Source: Calycina herbarum (taxonomy: Eukaryota; Ascomycota; Leotiomycetes; Helotiales; Pezizellaceae). Taken from it: a stretch of DNA of 64,000 nt. The notes below the pieces were generated by a model. The model worked only from the letters and a program-made list of their open reading frames with translations, had not been told where the DNA came from and made no database searches. The stretch spans positions 186,001-250,000 of the forward strand of contig LLEY01000062.1 of assembly GCA_001414485.1 (NCBI GenBank), in the 5' to 3' direction. The position numbers and the translations under genes were made by a program. Positions 21,717-34,579 of this stretch are shown in pieces; within the stretch, counting starts at the first letter, position 1, and the number at the start of each line of letters is the position of its first letter.

Positions 21717-21795
21717 TCGATTTTTGCAATTGCTAGAAGCTTTACCACTTCTGCCAAATATGAACTTGTAATTACACATTCATGACTGCCACAAC

Positions 21796-24700
21796 ATGGC
21801 AGATCAGGAAGAGGGCGCGCCCCGACGTGGTCGCTCTCCACCAGGAGGCGACAAGTCGAGCAATCACGTTCATTTCGATGCCGCGAGCATAGCTACAGCT
21901 TCAACGGCAGAAAATGCGTCCGGGGACACCTCAGTCATGACCTCTCCCTTGAGTATGGATTTTAGAAATCCAGAGGTAGACGACCAGGAGCTACCCAAGT
22001 TTCCTCCACTCCACAACAACAATCCCGATTCGAGAGGCGATGGGGCAGACGACGAGGAGTCGACCGCACAACCATTCCAAAGGACAAGAAGTCCGGGATC
22101 GGATTTGAAGAGGAACAAGGGGGCGGAATATGAGAAGGTTGGGGACCAAGGAGTGTGCAAGATGCACAAGTTCTCTCTGTACGAAACGGCAACGCGATAT
22201 TATATTGTTGGGGCAGACGTGATGGATAGGCGATTTCGAATTCTCAAGATTGACAGGACGGCAGATGCTGGGACTTTGAGTATTGCAGAAGACGAGATTG
22301 TTTATACCAAGCAAGAGATGATCCAGCTGCTAAATGCCGTGGATGATGGCAACAAGAGCACGGGTGGCATGAAGTTAAGAAGTAGTACATGGGGCTTACT
22401 GGGATTCATACGCTTTACAGGGGCATATTACATGCTTCTAATCACGAAGAGGAGCGCTGTGGCTATGATTGGAGGCCATTTCACATATTCCATTGATGGT
22501 ACCGAACTAGTTCCATTGACTACGGGCTCCAGTTCTCGATTCAAACCAGACTTGAAAAATAACGAGGAAGCACGATTTCTGGGAATTCTGAATAATCTCG
22601 ACTTGAATCGTTCCTTTTACTTTAGTTATTCCTACGACATTACAAGAACTTTGCAGCATAATATTATCAATGAGAGGGCAGCCGTAGCCAAAGGGGAACC
22701 ATACCCACATCCGCAGGATTACAATTCCATGTTTGTATGGAATAGCTATATGCTTCAACCTGCTGCTAAAGAATTGAAGAATACACATGATTGGTGTTTG
22801 CCCATTATCCATGGCTACATTGATCAATCTGGTAGGCCAATCTGGTGATGTGAAGGTTCTTGACTAATGCAATCTAGTCATCGCGGTTTACGGAAGAAAC
22901 GCCTACATCACAGTCATCGCCCGGCGCTCAAGATATTTCGCTGGAGCTCGTTTCTTGAAGCGTGGCGCTAATGATTTGGTATGTTCATGCCATCTCCGTT
23001 CAATGCCATTTCGCTAACTCAATAGGGATACGTTGCCAATGATGTTGAAACTGAACAAATAGTATCGGAAGCACTCACAACTTCATTCCATGCTCCAGAC
23101 GCCAAGTTGTTCACCAACCCAAACTACACTTCTTATGTCCAACATAGAGGAAGCATCCCTCTATATTGGACACAAGATAACACTGGAGTGACTCCTAAAC
23201 CACCAATAGAGCTGAATCTTATTGATCCCTTCTACAGCGCAGCGGCTTTGCATTTCGATGATCTATTCAAAAGATATGGTGCACCAATATATGTGCTCAA
23301 TCTTGTCAAGTCTCGTGAACGAACACCTAGAGAGTCAAAATTATTGAAGGAGTTCACAACTGCCATCGATTATCTCAATCAATTTCTACCAAAAGACAAA
23401 AGGATCATTCATAAAGCATGGGACATGAGCCGAGCATCGAAAACTCGGGACTCGGATGTCATCGGAACACTTGAAAATATTGCAGAAGATGTTCTTGCCA
23501 CCACCGGGTTCTTTCATAATGGTGACGGAATTACGACTATACCTAAGGTGCAAAACGGAGTGGCAAGAACGAATTGTATTGATTGCTTAGACCGGACGAA
23601 CGCTGCTCAATTTATCATTGGGAAAAAAGCACTGGGTTACCAACTTCATGCTTTGGGCATCATCGGAGACCCTGTGGTTGCTTTTGATACGGATGCTGTC
23701 AACTTGCTCACTCATATGTACCATGACCACGGCGACACAATTGCTATCCAATATGGCGGTTCCCAACTGGTAAATACAATGGAAACATATCGAAAAATCA
23801 ACCAATGGACCAGTCACTCGCGTGACATGGTTGAAAGTTTCAAACGCTACTACAACAACTCGTTCCTCGACGGCCAGCGACAAGAAGCATACAACCTCTT
23901 CCTTGGAAACTACATCTTCACCCAAGGCCAACCAATGCTCTGGGACCTCGCAACAGATTACTATCTGCATCACGCAAACCCACGAGCATGGTCCGGTCGC
24001 GATCGAAGAAGCTACATAAACTGGTACACGCCAGCCTACCTCGAAAAACGCGTACTTCCGAAATACATCGGGCCCTCCGGTCTTTCAGTCAACAAACCAA
24101 TCGGCTATTTTGACGACTACTGGTTGGAATTCTACAAACCCCTCGCCCTCTCCTCGATCCAGAAAGTCTTTACCTACATGGGAAGAGCAAAACTAAACTC
24201 CACACTCCGTTACATACCCCCCAAACCCACACAAGAAGGCCGTTACGATCTCTCCCCTTTTAAAGTCCGCACTGAACAAGACCAAGATGTTCCTGAGAAA
24301 AAGAGGCCGCGTCCTAAAGGCGTTACGATTCTGGAACCTAGCGAACAGGCGGAGGAAAATGATGCTGATGATACGGCTTCTATACTATCTACAGCTACGG
24401 CTACGAAGAGAATTAGTATTCAACGCTGGCTTCAACCTATTCATGAGAAGAATCTTCATCATGGAATTATGAAGGATACGACTTCGAGGAATTCGGAGAA
24501 GGAAGAGGTGAAGATGAAACTTACGCCGCTGGATAAAAGTAAAGCTGCTCAATGGACGTTCACGCAGGTGGTTCATGAGAGTTTGAATCCCAGCGTGAGT
24601 CGGGAGGATACAGATGACTATGCTAGATACATTGAACATCCCCAACGGTTGCCACTTGTTGTCAGTACGGAGGTTCCGAGGGAATTTGATGGCGAGTATG

Positions 24701-25002
24701 AAAATTATGTTAGGGGGAGTTGGATGGATATCGGAATTGTGGGGGTAGGTGGGGATTATGTGGAGGAGGATGAGGGTCTGGGGTTTTCCGTGGGAACTGG
24801 TGTTAGTGTGACTGAGCATGGGATAAATGAGGCTGTGAAGATGGGGGTTAAAGAGGGGGATTTGGAAGAGTATCGGAGTTTCTTTCGGGTGGCGGAGAAT
24901 CCGTTGACGGTTAAGGAGGATGATTTGGGGAAGAAGAGGTATAAGGCTTATAGGAAGTGGTTGATGGGGAAGAGTCTTTTTAAGCAACAGCCTGTTGATT
25001 GA
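21796..25002 (+). CDS. FIG4: Polyphosphoinositide 5-phosphatase FIG4 (SAC domain)
   Basis: Exons 21796-22831, 22878-22978 and 23026-25002 give 1037 aa. FIG4 dephosphorylates PI(3,5)P2 and also supports its synthesis in the Fab1-Vac14 complex on the vacuole/endosome. A disordered acidic N-terminus of about 115 residues is followed by the SAC domain ([47 protein letters not shown]). The CX5R catalytic loop is [12 protein letters not shown] with Cys near residue 563. The region [20 protein letters not shown] and [12 protein letters not shown] is characteristic of FIG4 rather than SAC1, and there are no C-terminal membrane segments. Both introns are 46-47 nt and keep conserved sequence in frame. 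Confidence 0.93.
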
Positions 25003-25218
25003 TTGATTGATTTTGTACGTTTGGTGGGGTTCGGGTTAGCATGCTAGGTAGCATTGGTGTCTGGAGTTTTGGGGTTCCACGCGTAACGCTGGTTTTGAAG
25101 GGGATGGGATGATAGATTGATACCATAGCATACGAAGATAACTTTACACTTGTTCGTTTCCTCGAAAGCTACTTCTCTCTCACTCATGCACCCGCTTCAT
25201 TGCCTCGTCTCTCATCAA

Positions 25219-28200
25219 TCAATAAGCCCCCTCCCTCTTCCTATAATCAGGCGTCGGCACATTCGTCGGCTCCTTCAAACTCGTCCAAACCGGTACCCCA
25301 GCCTCAAGAGTAAAGTTCGATAACTTCACCCCCTCGCCCTCTTGTCCCCAAACCAAAACAGCCAACCAATTCGTTCCATGGTAATTCAGCACTCCCTGGG
25401 GAACAGGGAAAGCACTCTGGGGTCCGACATTGTTGATATATTTTCCATATTGCCATCCATTAACATAAAGCTGCACTCTATAACTTGCCGTCGCGCCGGA
25501 CGAAGTAGTTCCATTCCCAAAAGTAAAAGATACGGGGATATCGTAATGCTTCGGGAGGTTCAAATCAAAGGAGGATTGGTATAATGAAATTGATGGTTTC
25601 GTTGTTCCAACCAAGGGGGAGAGGGAGGACCAAGAGTGGTTTGGTGGGTATGGTTGTGTATACCCTTGGCGTTCAGCGAAGAGACCTCCTTCATTTAGGG
25701 GACCGCGAACTTTATCGATATAAGATTCTCCCCCCAGGTTTCCGGTTAGTTTCCAGGTTATAGCGGTTAGGGGACGACCAGAAAGGTCGTAAGAAAGTAT
25801 TCCTCGAGGAGTTTTCATTTCATCGGGTCCGACTACCCAGTTTTCTTGGAGCCCGTTGTTGTCGATTACGACTGTGAAAACGTAGGTCTTGCCAGCTGTC
25901 AGGTTGGGAAGTGTGTATGTTGAGTTGTAGGCGAGTGCTCTGTCGCTGCCGGTCCAGGAGCCGACGTATGTTGTGTTCAACCAGACGGAGGATCCGAAGC
26001 CACTTCCTCCTTCGGTTTGGATTTTGAAGGTGCTTTCGTTTCCGGTGGCTGTGAAAGAGCCGCGGTAGAGGAGGACACCGGCGTGGTAGCCGTAGTCAGA
26101 TGAGAAGAGGGATGTTGGAGTTTGCAGCTTATATGGATTTGTGGAATTTGTTTTGGATGCTGCTGTCCAGAGGGAATCATCATATCCAGGTTGGATTTCT
26201 GGGAGACTGTCTAGGTATTTCCAGTCTAGCTTTGACAAGTCTGGAAGTGCGACTTCTGGAGCAGTGTAGGGAATTGTGGATGTCCATTCTCCTGTAACAG
26301 GGTCTGTGGTGATGTCTAGCTTGATATCATTGAAGTGGAGAGATCTGACGCTTGATGGTGCTCCAATGACTTTTATGGGAGTAGTGGCATTGGCATCTCC
26401 AGTCAAGTGTAGAGCAGGACCGTCTATGTATACAGTCCTGACGAGATAGCCGGCTTGGACAATAACAGAAGTTCTCTTTTCGATATTTGAAGTGCTGTGA
26501 AAGGTCAGCTGTGAATTTTCAACTGTGTTCGGGAGAACTTACTATGCTCCCCAAGCATCATCTCTAACAAAATCGGGGGTCCACAAGTTGTATGCCGTGT
26601 TTCGATTAAGCAAGTAGATGAAAAGATCGCCAACTTGAGCAACTTGTCGCGTTGTCGAAACTTTCCAGTTGAGTACAACACTACCATTGCTGGTCTTGGA
26701 TACGAGATCACTCCCTTCGAGTTGTTTGAACGTGCTGTTGGCGATAACCGCGAGCTCATGTTGTTCTCCTGGTCCACCATACACAACCAAAACAGTCTTC
26801 TTCTCAAACTTCTTCCATGTAAAAATCTCGGCCGATGAGTAGAGGAGAGTGTTTCCCCCAAGATCATAATCGGTGACATGGAACTTCGAATCTCTTCCAC
26901 TCAAGGTAAGGGTCCCATCAATTTGTGGGATGGATACTGACCCTTGGCTAGTCTTTACATTCAACTTGTATGTCGTTGGAGTCGTCTTTTGGTAGTCTGC
27001 ATGTCTGATGATACTAGAAGACTGTTAGTTTCGCAGATAGATAGGTAGAAGTGAGTTTTCACTTACTAGAAGTTGGTCGCTGAGCCATTGCCGAGTAATG
27101 GAGTTGTGAAAATTGCGGAGCTATCCGTGTAGCTTGCTGTGCCTGCTGTTCCTACAGAGGCCGTTAAGAGTGCTGGACTGACTTTGACAAAGTTTGCTTC
27201 TAGCTTCAATTCGCTATATTTTTCCCGATAGATTTCACGATTCTCGGCTATGCTGGAGCCGTAGTCGTAGCTGGTATAACCTCCTGCGTGACCTAGATTT
27301 CCCCAATTCCTGGTCAATGTCAGTAAGTTACTTTACAGCGTTATATTGAAATCATCAATATCCCACGAGGGGTCCGGTTACGTACGTTCCACCGACTATG
27401 AGAGTTAGTGAACGTTCTCGTCACATCAACACGAGAAAGACTTACAAATCATATAAATGTTCAACAAGGTAGCACCCGCAGCGAAGTTGTTCTTGTAAAA
27501 CACTCTCTCAAACTCGTGATTAAGCAACTCAGAGCATTGAGCAAAACCCTGTTATCACATTAGCTACCATCTCTCACATGATGCTTTTTGAACTTACGAG
27601 ACCTCCCCAAGGATCGAAAGCACCACCTTGAAACTCAACGAGAGAAAATAGAGTAGATGGACTTTGATTCTCGTGAGTTGCATGCCAGGTGGTTGGTAGG
27701 TTTTTCGTTGGCCACGTTTTGGGGTTGGCACAATCAAATCCAAGCGGATAAGAGTCGTGGCCGTATATGTCGACATTGGCTTCTTGGGTTCCGTTCCAAG
27801 TTGAACCAGGTGCGAAAATACCTACATATCCAGAGTCAGTCTACTTATTTACAAGAGTGGTATGTAGTAAGAAAAGGCAGAAGTGATCCTCACATACCCT
27901 TTGGTGAAGCATCATTACTGATGAAAGGAACAACAATCCCAGCATCCCTAAGTTGCTTATTGATATACGCAAAATACTGGGGATCTGGAAAACCACCCTC
28001 AACATATCCATCAGCACCAGTGTACTCATTCTCAGGTTGAACCAAGATAATAGGACCCCCATTTGTAATTTGAGCTTTCGCAATTGTCGCCCCAATATGA
28101 GCCATGTAATTATCCGTCGCAGCGAGGAACTCGGCGTTTCGTGTTCGAAGCTGTCCTTTGACTCGTTGGAGCCATCCAGGGAACCCGCCACCGCTAACTT

Positions 28201-28745
28201 CGGCATTTATGTAGGGTCCTGGTCTAGCGAGGAGATAGATTCCCGCCTCTTTCGCGGCATCGAAGAAGGGTTCTAATGCAAAGACTCCTTCGGCGGTGTA
28301 GGTTCCTGGTTTTCCTTCTAGTAATGCCCAATCGACATAGAAAGACACGCAGTTCTGGAGATCAATTAGAAAAGAGTCACGACGGAAATTTCGGGTTTGG
28401 AACAAAGTAAAACTCATTTACTTACAAACCCTAAAGATTTGATCTTTTGAAAGACATCGATATACAAATCCGTGACAGGCAGACGATATGGGTGAAATTC
28501 TCCGGAGAAGATGAAGAGCCGCTCCCCATAAACTTTTATCGAGTGTTTATCAAATGTCACCTATTCAAACTATTAGTTCACGTTTCGGAGAGCATGTCAA
28601 AGGAGGTCTAGGGGTACAATGCCACACTTACAATATCTTGCAATCCAACATTGTCTCGATCAATAACTATCTGCCTTCCACCAATTGATATGGCAGCAGC
28701 TTGGGCCGCGAGAGCCAGACCGGCCAGAGCATTGAGAAGCTTCAT
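25219..28745 (-). CDS. Secreted beta-galactosidase, GH35 (lacA-like)
   Basis: Nine predicted exons: 28745-28632, 28560-28426, 28354-27898, 27821-27598, 27548-27446, 27395-27386, 27309-27067, 27013-26543 and 26494-25219, giving 1010 aa, the normal size of fungal GH35 enzymes. The signal peptide is [18 protein letters not shown]. The catalytic barrel shows [20 protein letters not shown], the acid/base in VQPENEY (Glu about 193) and the nucleophile in [10 protein letters not shown] (Glu about 298), then [20 protein letters not shown], which is assembled across a 10-nt exon. The C-terminal jelly-roll domains carry many N-glycosylation sequons. It hydrolyses terminal beta-galactosyl residues of lactose and plant cell-wall galactans outside the cell. 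All frames close without lesions. Confidence 0.93.
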
Positions 28746-29985
28746 TTTGACGAAAAACACGTTCGACAAAAGTTTCAATGGCACAGAGACGTGGAAAAAC
28801 AGCAAGGGAAATTCAACTTATACCTAGGGACCTAGCTATAGCTTGTGGGTATTTACAACCTGGTACTACGCCATCTTTGCGACACATTGCTGCATGGGTT
28901 CAATCCATTGAATCCGAGCTCGTACGTACAAGTTTCCTGGTAACCTTAGAAATGGCAACAGTTCTTGCCAGGAACAGGTACAGAATTTGAGCAAGGTAAA
29001 AGATGAAATGCCGAAATGACGCGGGGTAGAGCTCGTCAATCTCATGGATTGACGAACCAGAAAGCTTGAAAGCAAACGTTGATCGGGGTCCCATAACCGC
29101 CCCTCGTGAGGGGCAACGTCGTGCAGAAATGTATCTGCATGATGCTGTTCGGATGCGAGGTTGTTGGGTGGAAAGCGCTCCAATCGGATTAAATGGCAGT
29201 CAGTAAAAAGAAAATACGGGGTCAAGGCGAGGAGTAAGCGGGGATGGCGGGGAGAGGATTAAAGTGATGCTCAAAGTCCGTCCGAGAGAACAACCGCAGA
29301 CTGATGTTAAGCCTATTCAACCGTGTGGAGCTGTCATCGACCGAATTGAAGCTTGGAAATCACCGTTGGGTGAGAGGGGAGAGCCGAGTGCTAGAGAAAG
29401 AAAACCCTGGCAGGTAATTTATAAGGTGGTCTGCAAGAGCGAGTCTCACTCGAGATCTTGCGCGCTGATGAGGAGATGTTTGTTTGAAATGAATGTCCGA
29501 GGTCGATGTCGCCGGCTATATACACCGGGTAAATGTCGGATCGGTCTGATAGTTTTCTCCTTCTGGTCGTCCCTCTCTGTTTGGAAATGTACAACTCCAA
29601 ATATCAAGATCCCCAAGCTGAACAGTGCTCAGAAATTTCGGTAAACAGTCTCTATTTGTCGTCACAGATAAACTCTGGATGATGGGGCAGCTTTTGTAGC
29701 TAAGGAGGCTAGCAAAGGCGGTCACATTTCGCAGTAAGAGATCTTCAAATATATACTTTGCTGAAGAACTCAATCGTCTCGAAATGTCCTAACCTCACCT
29801 TTCCTGTGGCTTTGTTTCTCCTCAAGCGAATAGGTATGTGTCCATTAAAATCGGAATCAAACTTCGTGTTTTCGTTCCATCTGTTTGCCTTTTGAGCGCT
29901 AGCTGCATGGTGGCGTTTCTATTTTTAGTCACAGCTAGACTGTAACTTGAGCAATATTCTCAACTTCTCTCCAAATTTCTTAAAA
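28746..29985. other. Intergenic region, no gene recognised
   Basis: Divergent upstream regions of the GH35 gene and the second HET gene. Open frames here are short, without motifs and mutually overlapping. Confidence 0.45.
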
Positions 29986-32096
29986 ATGCTCTGTCAATAC
30001 TGCGAATGTATTCGAGGGTTGAAAACCCTAGAATTTGTAGAATGTCACTTTCCAAATAATGAGTGGATAACAACATCTAGCAAAGCCGGATGCCTTACTT
30101 GTTATTTCCTGTCAGAATGGGGCTGGATGTTAGGCGCCATCAAGGAGCGAAATCCCTCATCTTCAGCTGGTACTAGTTTCATTGCAAGATGGATGATAAG
30201 CTCCGAACATGTCGAAAGTGAGGACAGCACCGTTGAAACCCAGAAACATGAGTTAATGTGTATGACTCGATATGAAGAGGAGTGGGGGTGGACAGGTATT
30301 GGACTTGGGCTTTTGGAGATTGTTGGAATCCATGGTAAATACCCCACATGTATCAATAAGTGAAAAGGATTAATTGTCGAACAGATCAGATTCTTCTGGC
30401 CGGGGATCAATGGGTCATTTCTGGGATTTACAAAGACCGAATGTCTCCCGGGTGTCTTCAACTGGCCAAAGATTGGTTACATCAGTGCGACACAGAGCAC
30501 CCTGGCTGTTTTAAATACGAAAACGAACCCCTTCCTGACCGAGTTTTGGATGTTGGCATGAATGATTCTTCCCAACCGGTCTTAAGATTATCTAAAGACC
30601 TCGATGTCACCCAAAAGTACTCACGATATGCTGCACTAAGTTACTGTTGGGGAAAAAACACCAAACTAGTTACTACAACAAATATATTGTCCAAAAGGAT
30701 GTGTGGCATCCGTTTTGATAGCTTTCCGCCCAGTTTACGAGATGCGGTACTCGTTACAAGAGCTCTAGGGATTCGCTACTTGTGGATTGACTCTCTTTGC
30801 ATCATTCAGGACGATATAAAGGACTGGGAAAAACAGAGTGAGAAGATGGGAGATATATACCGGCATTCCTACATCACCATTGCTGCGACATCGTCTCCTG
30901 GTACCGATACAGGTTGGCTCCAAAGCTCTATTTCGGAAAATACACCCCTACATCTCTGGGATCGGGACAAAACTGACGAGGAGAAGACTCATTATCAGTC
31001 TTCCTTGCCTTCTTCCATCTACTTGATACCACAGACGAAACCATGGGATTCTCTGATTGATACTTCTCCTCTCGGTAGCCGAGGATGGGCAATGCAAGAA
31101 CGGTTGCTCCCAAGCCGAGTACTTCATTATGGTTCTCAACAGCTTGCATTCGAATGCATCTCAGATACAAGCACCGAGGCAACGGAATTTCTACCCAACG
31201 CCAAGCAACAGGGTAGAGATACTATTCAGACCGGACTTCATATATCTCGACTTGGTCGCTCGGAGCACGGCTCAGCGCTCCGACTGGTCAAGGAAGCATT
31301 TTACAAGAACACGATTCCTTTACCAGTTGACGTTGGTTCCTACACTATGACGGAATTCAGACAACCTGGATCAGTAGAAGAACGCACTTTGCTGCTTTGG
31401 TATGATCTTCTTCGTTTATACTCCAAGCGAGAATTTACATACCGGCGAGATAAAGTCCCTGCATTACTCGGTATAATCACCATTTTTGAGGAGCGGCTTC
31501 GTGGCGTCTTGCCGGCCAATGTTTCCCTCTGGGAGAAACTTATTGCTGGCCTTTGGAAGAATGATATTCAAAGAGGACTATGTTGGAAAACTCCCGATAG
31601 TACCAGAATGAAGAGAACACTCCCTGCATGTGCTCCGTCGTGGAGTTGGCTTTCAATCGATGGCCCACTTCACTTTCCAGATGAACTTATTTACGAAGAC
31701 TCGTCTTCATGCGTTGTCCGTATTGAGGATGGCGATTCCAGCAAGTTTCCCTATTCCGGACGTCTCATTATCAAAACAAAATTCGGGAGGCTTTCCTCGC
31801 TGGAGGATCTTCGTCAATTTGCTGCAAAGGCCAAGCTGGATGTATACATGGATGTTAATACACAAAGTACTGATGACCAAAAGTTTATTCTAGCTTATCT
31901 GGCCACCTTGTGGCATAATGTTGTAAATGAATTCGATATTGTTCCAAATTGGAGTGTTTACTTTCTGATACTTGTTCCTCTTCCAGGGTATGAAGCTTTT
32001 CAACGAGTTGGGATCGCCAAGAATAAGAATCCTTGGTGTTCTGTATTAAATCCCGAATCTTATTTAGCGGAGGAGGGGGAGATTACTGTTCTATGA
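29986..32096 (+). CDS. HET-domain protein
   Basis: Two exons, 29986-30334 and 30385-32096, give 686 aa. The N-terminus is Cys-containing (MLCQYCECIRGL ... CLTCYFLSEWGW), as in the common HET class. The HET domain includes RYAALSYCWGKNTKLVTT, the block ALGIRYLWIDSLCIIQDDIK, ITIAATSSPGTDTGWL and RGWAMQERLLPSRVLHYGSQ. After it come YRRDKVPALLGI and the APSWSWLSIDGP block, giving a full-length uninterrupted protein. HET proteins can trigger incompatibility cell death, but most genomic copies have no known role. The TTG-led extension upstream is ignored because the first ATG at 29986 gives the family start. Confidence 0.88.
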
Positions 32097-32415
32097 GCTA
32101 GTTTACATTTTGGCTCGGTATGTTTTGGAATTCATGGCTGAAGGGAAGGAGAACATGCGATTTTTAAGCGAGGGCTTGGTGTTGATATTATCACTACAAG
32201 AAACCCACGGAAAATGACATAGTCTAGACTACATTTCCATATATAATATCCCTTACTCCCGCTTCCGTTATCCTTTGAGATTAGATATCAACAAATCATA
32301 TAATGGTCACGTGAGTATTGAAATGAAGCTAAACCCTTCCTGGAACTGAGAGCTCAAGAACCTCAATGTCCAAGTTGCGATGGCATCAGTTGATTGACAA
32401 CGCCAAACCACCGAA
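32097..32415. other. Short intergenic region upstream of uS12m
   Basis: Contains the HET gene 3' flank and the uS12m promoter. A TATATAATATCCC run near 32241 is TATA-like. Nothing else seen. Confidence 0.4.
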
Positions 32416-33064
32416 ATGGCGACCTCAGTTCTTCACAGATTCTTGATGCCCTCGGTGCGGATACCCTTCTCCATATCCGCCAAAAAAGTCGCATCACCCA
32501 CCCCCTCTCTGCGAAGAAATTTCTCAGCCACTCCAACACCATTCTCAACATACAACCAAGTTGTCAAGGTATGGCTGCTACGCCTCCAAGACTCTTGACC
32601 AAGGATGAATTGGTACTGATATTTGAAATAGGGATGTCGAGTACAACAACGAGCCCGTAAAGCCGTTTCCCCCGCCCTCCGCGACGTGAACGCCCCAGAA
32701 TTAAAGGGCGTCTGTCTGAAAGTCGGCACTACTTCCCCCAAGAAACCCAATTCCGGGGAACGAAAGACTGCAAGAATAAGATTGAGTACTGGAAGGATCA
32801 TCACAGCTTATATTCCTGGGGAGGGTCACAATGTGCAGCAGCATTCAGTGGTTTTAGTTCGTGGGTAAGTTAGGCACTATCCTTGGTCTGCAATTGTATG
32901 GCATTGGGTGGGGCTGACATTTTGGATTTAGTGGAAGATCGCAGGATTGCCCTGGTGTGAGATATCATTTGGTTAGAGGGGCTTTGGATTTGGGTGGTGT
33001 TGGAAACAGAGTTACAAGTCGGTCGAAGTATGGGGCGAAGAAACCGAAGAAGGCCGCTGCATAA
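32416..33064 (+). CDS. Mitochondrial small ribosomal subunit protein uS12m
   Basis: Exons 32416-32568, 32632-32864 and 32932-33064 give 172 aa. The first exon encodes an Arg/Ser-rich mitochondrial presequence ([17 protein letters not shown]). Mature uS12 signatures are clear: [76 protein letters not shown] and [12 protein letters not shown]. The protein lines the decoding centre of the mitochondrial ribosome. Both introns sit at codon junctions that restore these motifs. A downstream ATG (MPSVRIP) is an alternative start and would shorten only the presequence. Confidence 0.93.
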
Positions 33065-34579
33065 AACATCGAATCGAACAACAAATAGGGAAAATAGAGG
33101 GCTACGATCGAATACAGGTGAGCTGCGGATGTTATACAACAGGCGTTGAGAGGGCATATTTAGTGTACTTGTATGTACCAATATATCTTGTACAAATAAA
33201 CGGCGAGGTGATGGCGGACAGTATTGACGGATAGGAATGAACGAAATCTAAATACTCATGCCACTGCAGGACTTGCGCTACAAATTTCCGCGATTGATGG
33301 ACATAATTGTTTGGGGGCATTATGGAGAAGCTTAAATGGGCGGGGAGGAAGGTTGTTGAGAGAAGCCCAGGTCACATTGCCAGGCGATATGGGCTTTTGC
33401 TAGCACTCAACGTTTATTCACCAGCTGTGGACTGGACTTTAAATTGGTTGTTCAACTACCTGAAAGCTGTTCTGTCTGCTAGGGAAACTCGTGTCCCAGG
33501 CAAAAGTCCCGGCTTTGGCCTTTCATTTTTATTCATTCTCCTTCGTTCTTCTTCCCCGAAAGTGCCTTTGCGGGGGGAAAACAAGCTTCCCACATCTGAG
33601 GACAAAAGACCACTCTGTTTCACCAGGTTCCAATTCAGAAGGTTGTGACGGGTCATGCCCTTGGAGTTGCTCCTTCCCTTCTTGCAAAAGACAGCAACGA
33701 AGCAACTCCTGCCGCAAGTGTGTCCAGGAGGGAAGGAACGACCAAGACTAACGACGCCAACTCAAATCTTCAGAACCCTCGCGGTCCCCCCTCCCTCTGT
33801 CTCTTCCTTTCTTCCTCTTCACACAACTTCTTCTCCCTCGAAGCTACCCGAATAGCCCCCGAAACCCCTCCATTACACGCACTCCCAAGGTTTCTACACG
33901 AGAGACTGGAAAGGCCAACAGCTCGAGGCCAATCCCTCTTGTTGATCCCGAGGTAGCTCAGAAGACTCATATGTGTCCCCGTAGCTCTAGTCAGTCTCTT
34001 TCGCAGGCTTGGCTACCTGGGGTTTGGAGACTCTTTTTCCGATTAATCTTGTACATCGTTTTCCTTCCCGAAGAGTGTGCGATTGCGTTGTCGATGTTGA
34101 TGATTTAGGGGAACTCTAGGGAAGTCGTTCTGGTGAATGCACACACGATACACATCCCTACTGGCGACACCCTCACAACAAGGCTTTGCGTCTTTCTTAC
34201 GCTTCCGGCAATTCTGATTTTCGAATTTCTGCTCTCCGTTGCTCCGTTGCACATTGTTTTCTTCTGTAGAATTTGTCCCATTTACAAACAAATGTTTTGA
34301 AATAGGTTAGCAACTCTTCCTAGGTGAGGATGAAACAAACGTTAAGGTGCTTTTTTATATTTAGTATTGCGAGTTTATCATCCATCTTTCCAATTTGGCG
34401 AGTTTTTTTTTTGTTCGTATGGAGCCTTTTGTCGTCTTCGGTTCGGGGATCAAGCTGTTTGCCTACAAAAGCAAACATGCTTATCACGTGGATGGTGTAA
34501 CCTTGATCAGACGCCGTCGCCTCAAGACCACTAATACTTCATTCATCTTTCAATCCATACTTCAACCCATAAGGGCGAA
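33065..34579. other. Gene-poor region
   Basis: About 1.5 kb of mixed composition. Several short overlapping open frames on both strands have no recognisable motif. Confidence 0.45.

Larger units (their letters stand above)
21238..21795. promoter_or_regulatory. Divergent promoter region of J-protein and FIG4 genes, rich in simple repeats
   Basis: 558 bp between divergent start codons. Contains a GA-rich run (AGAGGGAGAGGGAGAGGG near 21325), a GGATT tandem and a CCA/CTC tract just before the FIG4 start. Confidence 0.5.

Noticed and set aside
21488..21736. Open frame ending in a poly-Pro run upstream of FIG4
   Set aside because: The Pro run is the CCA microsatellite in the leader; the rest shows no coding character.
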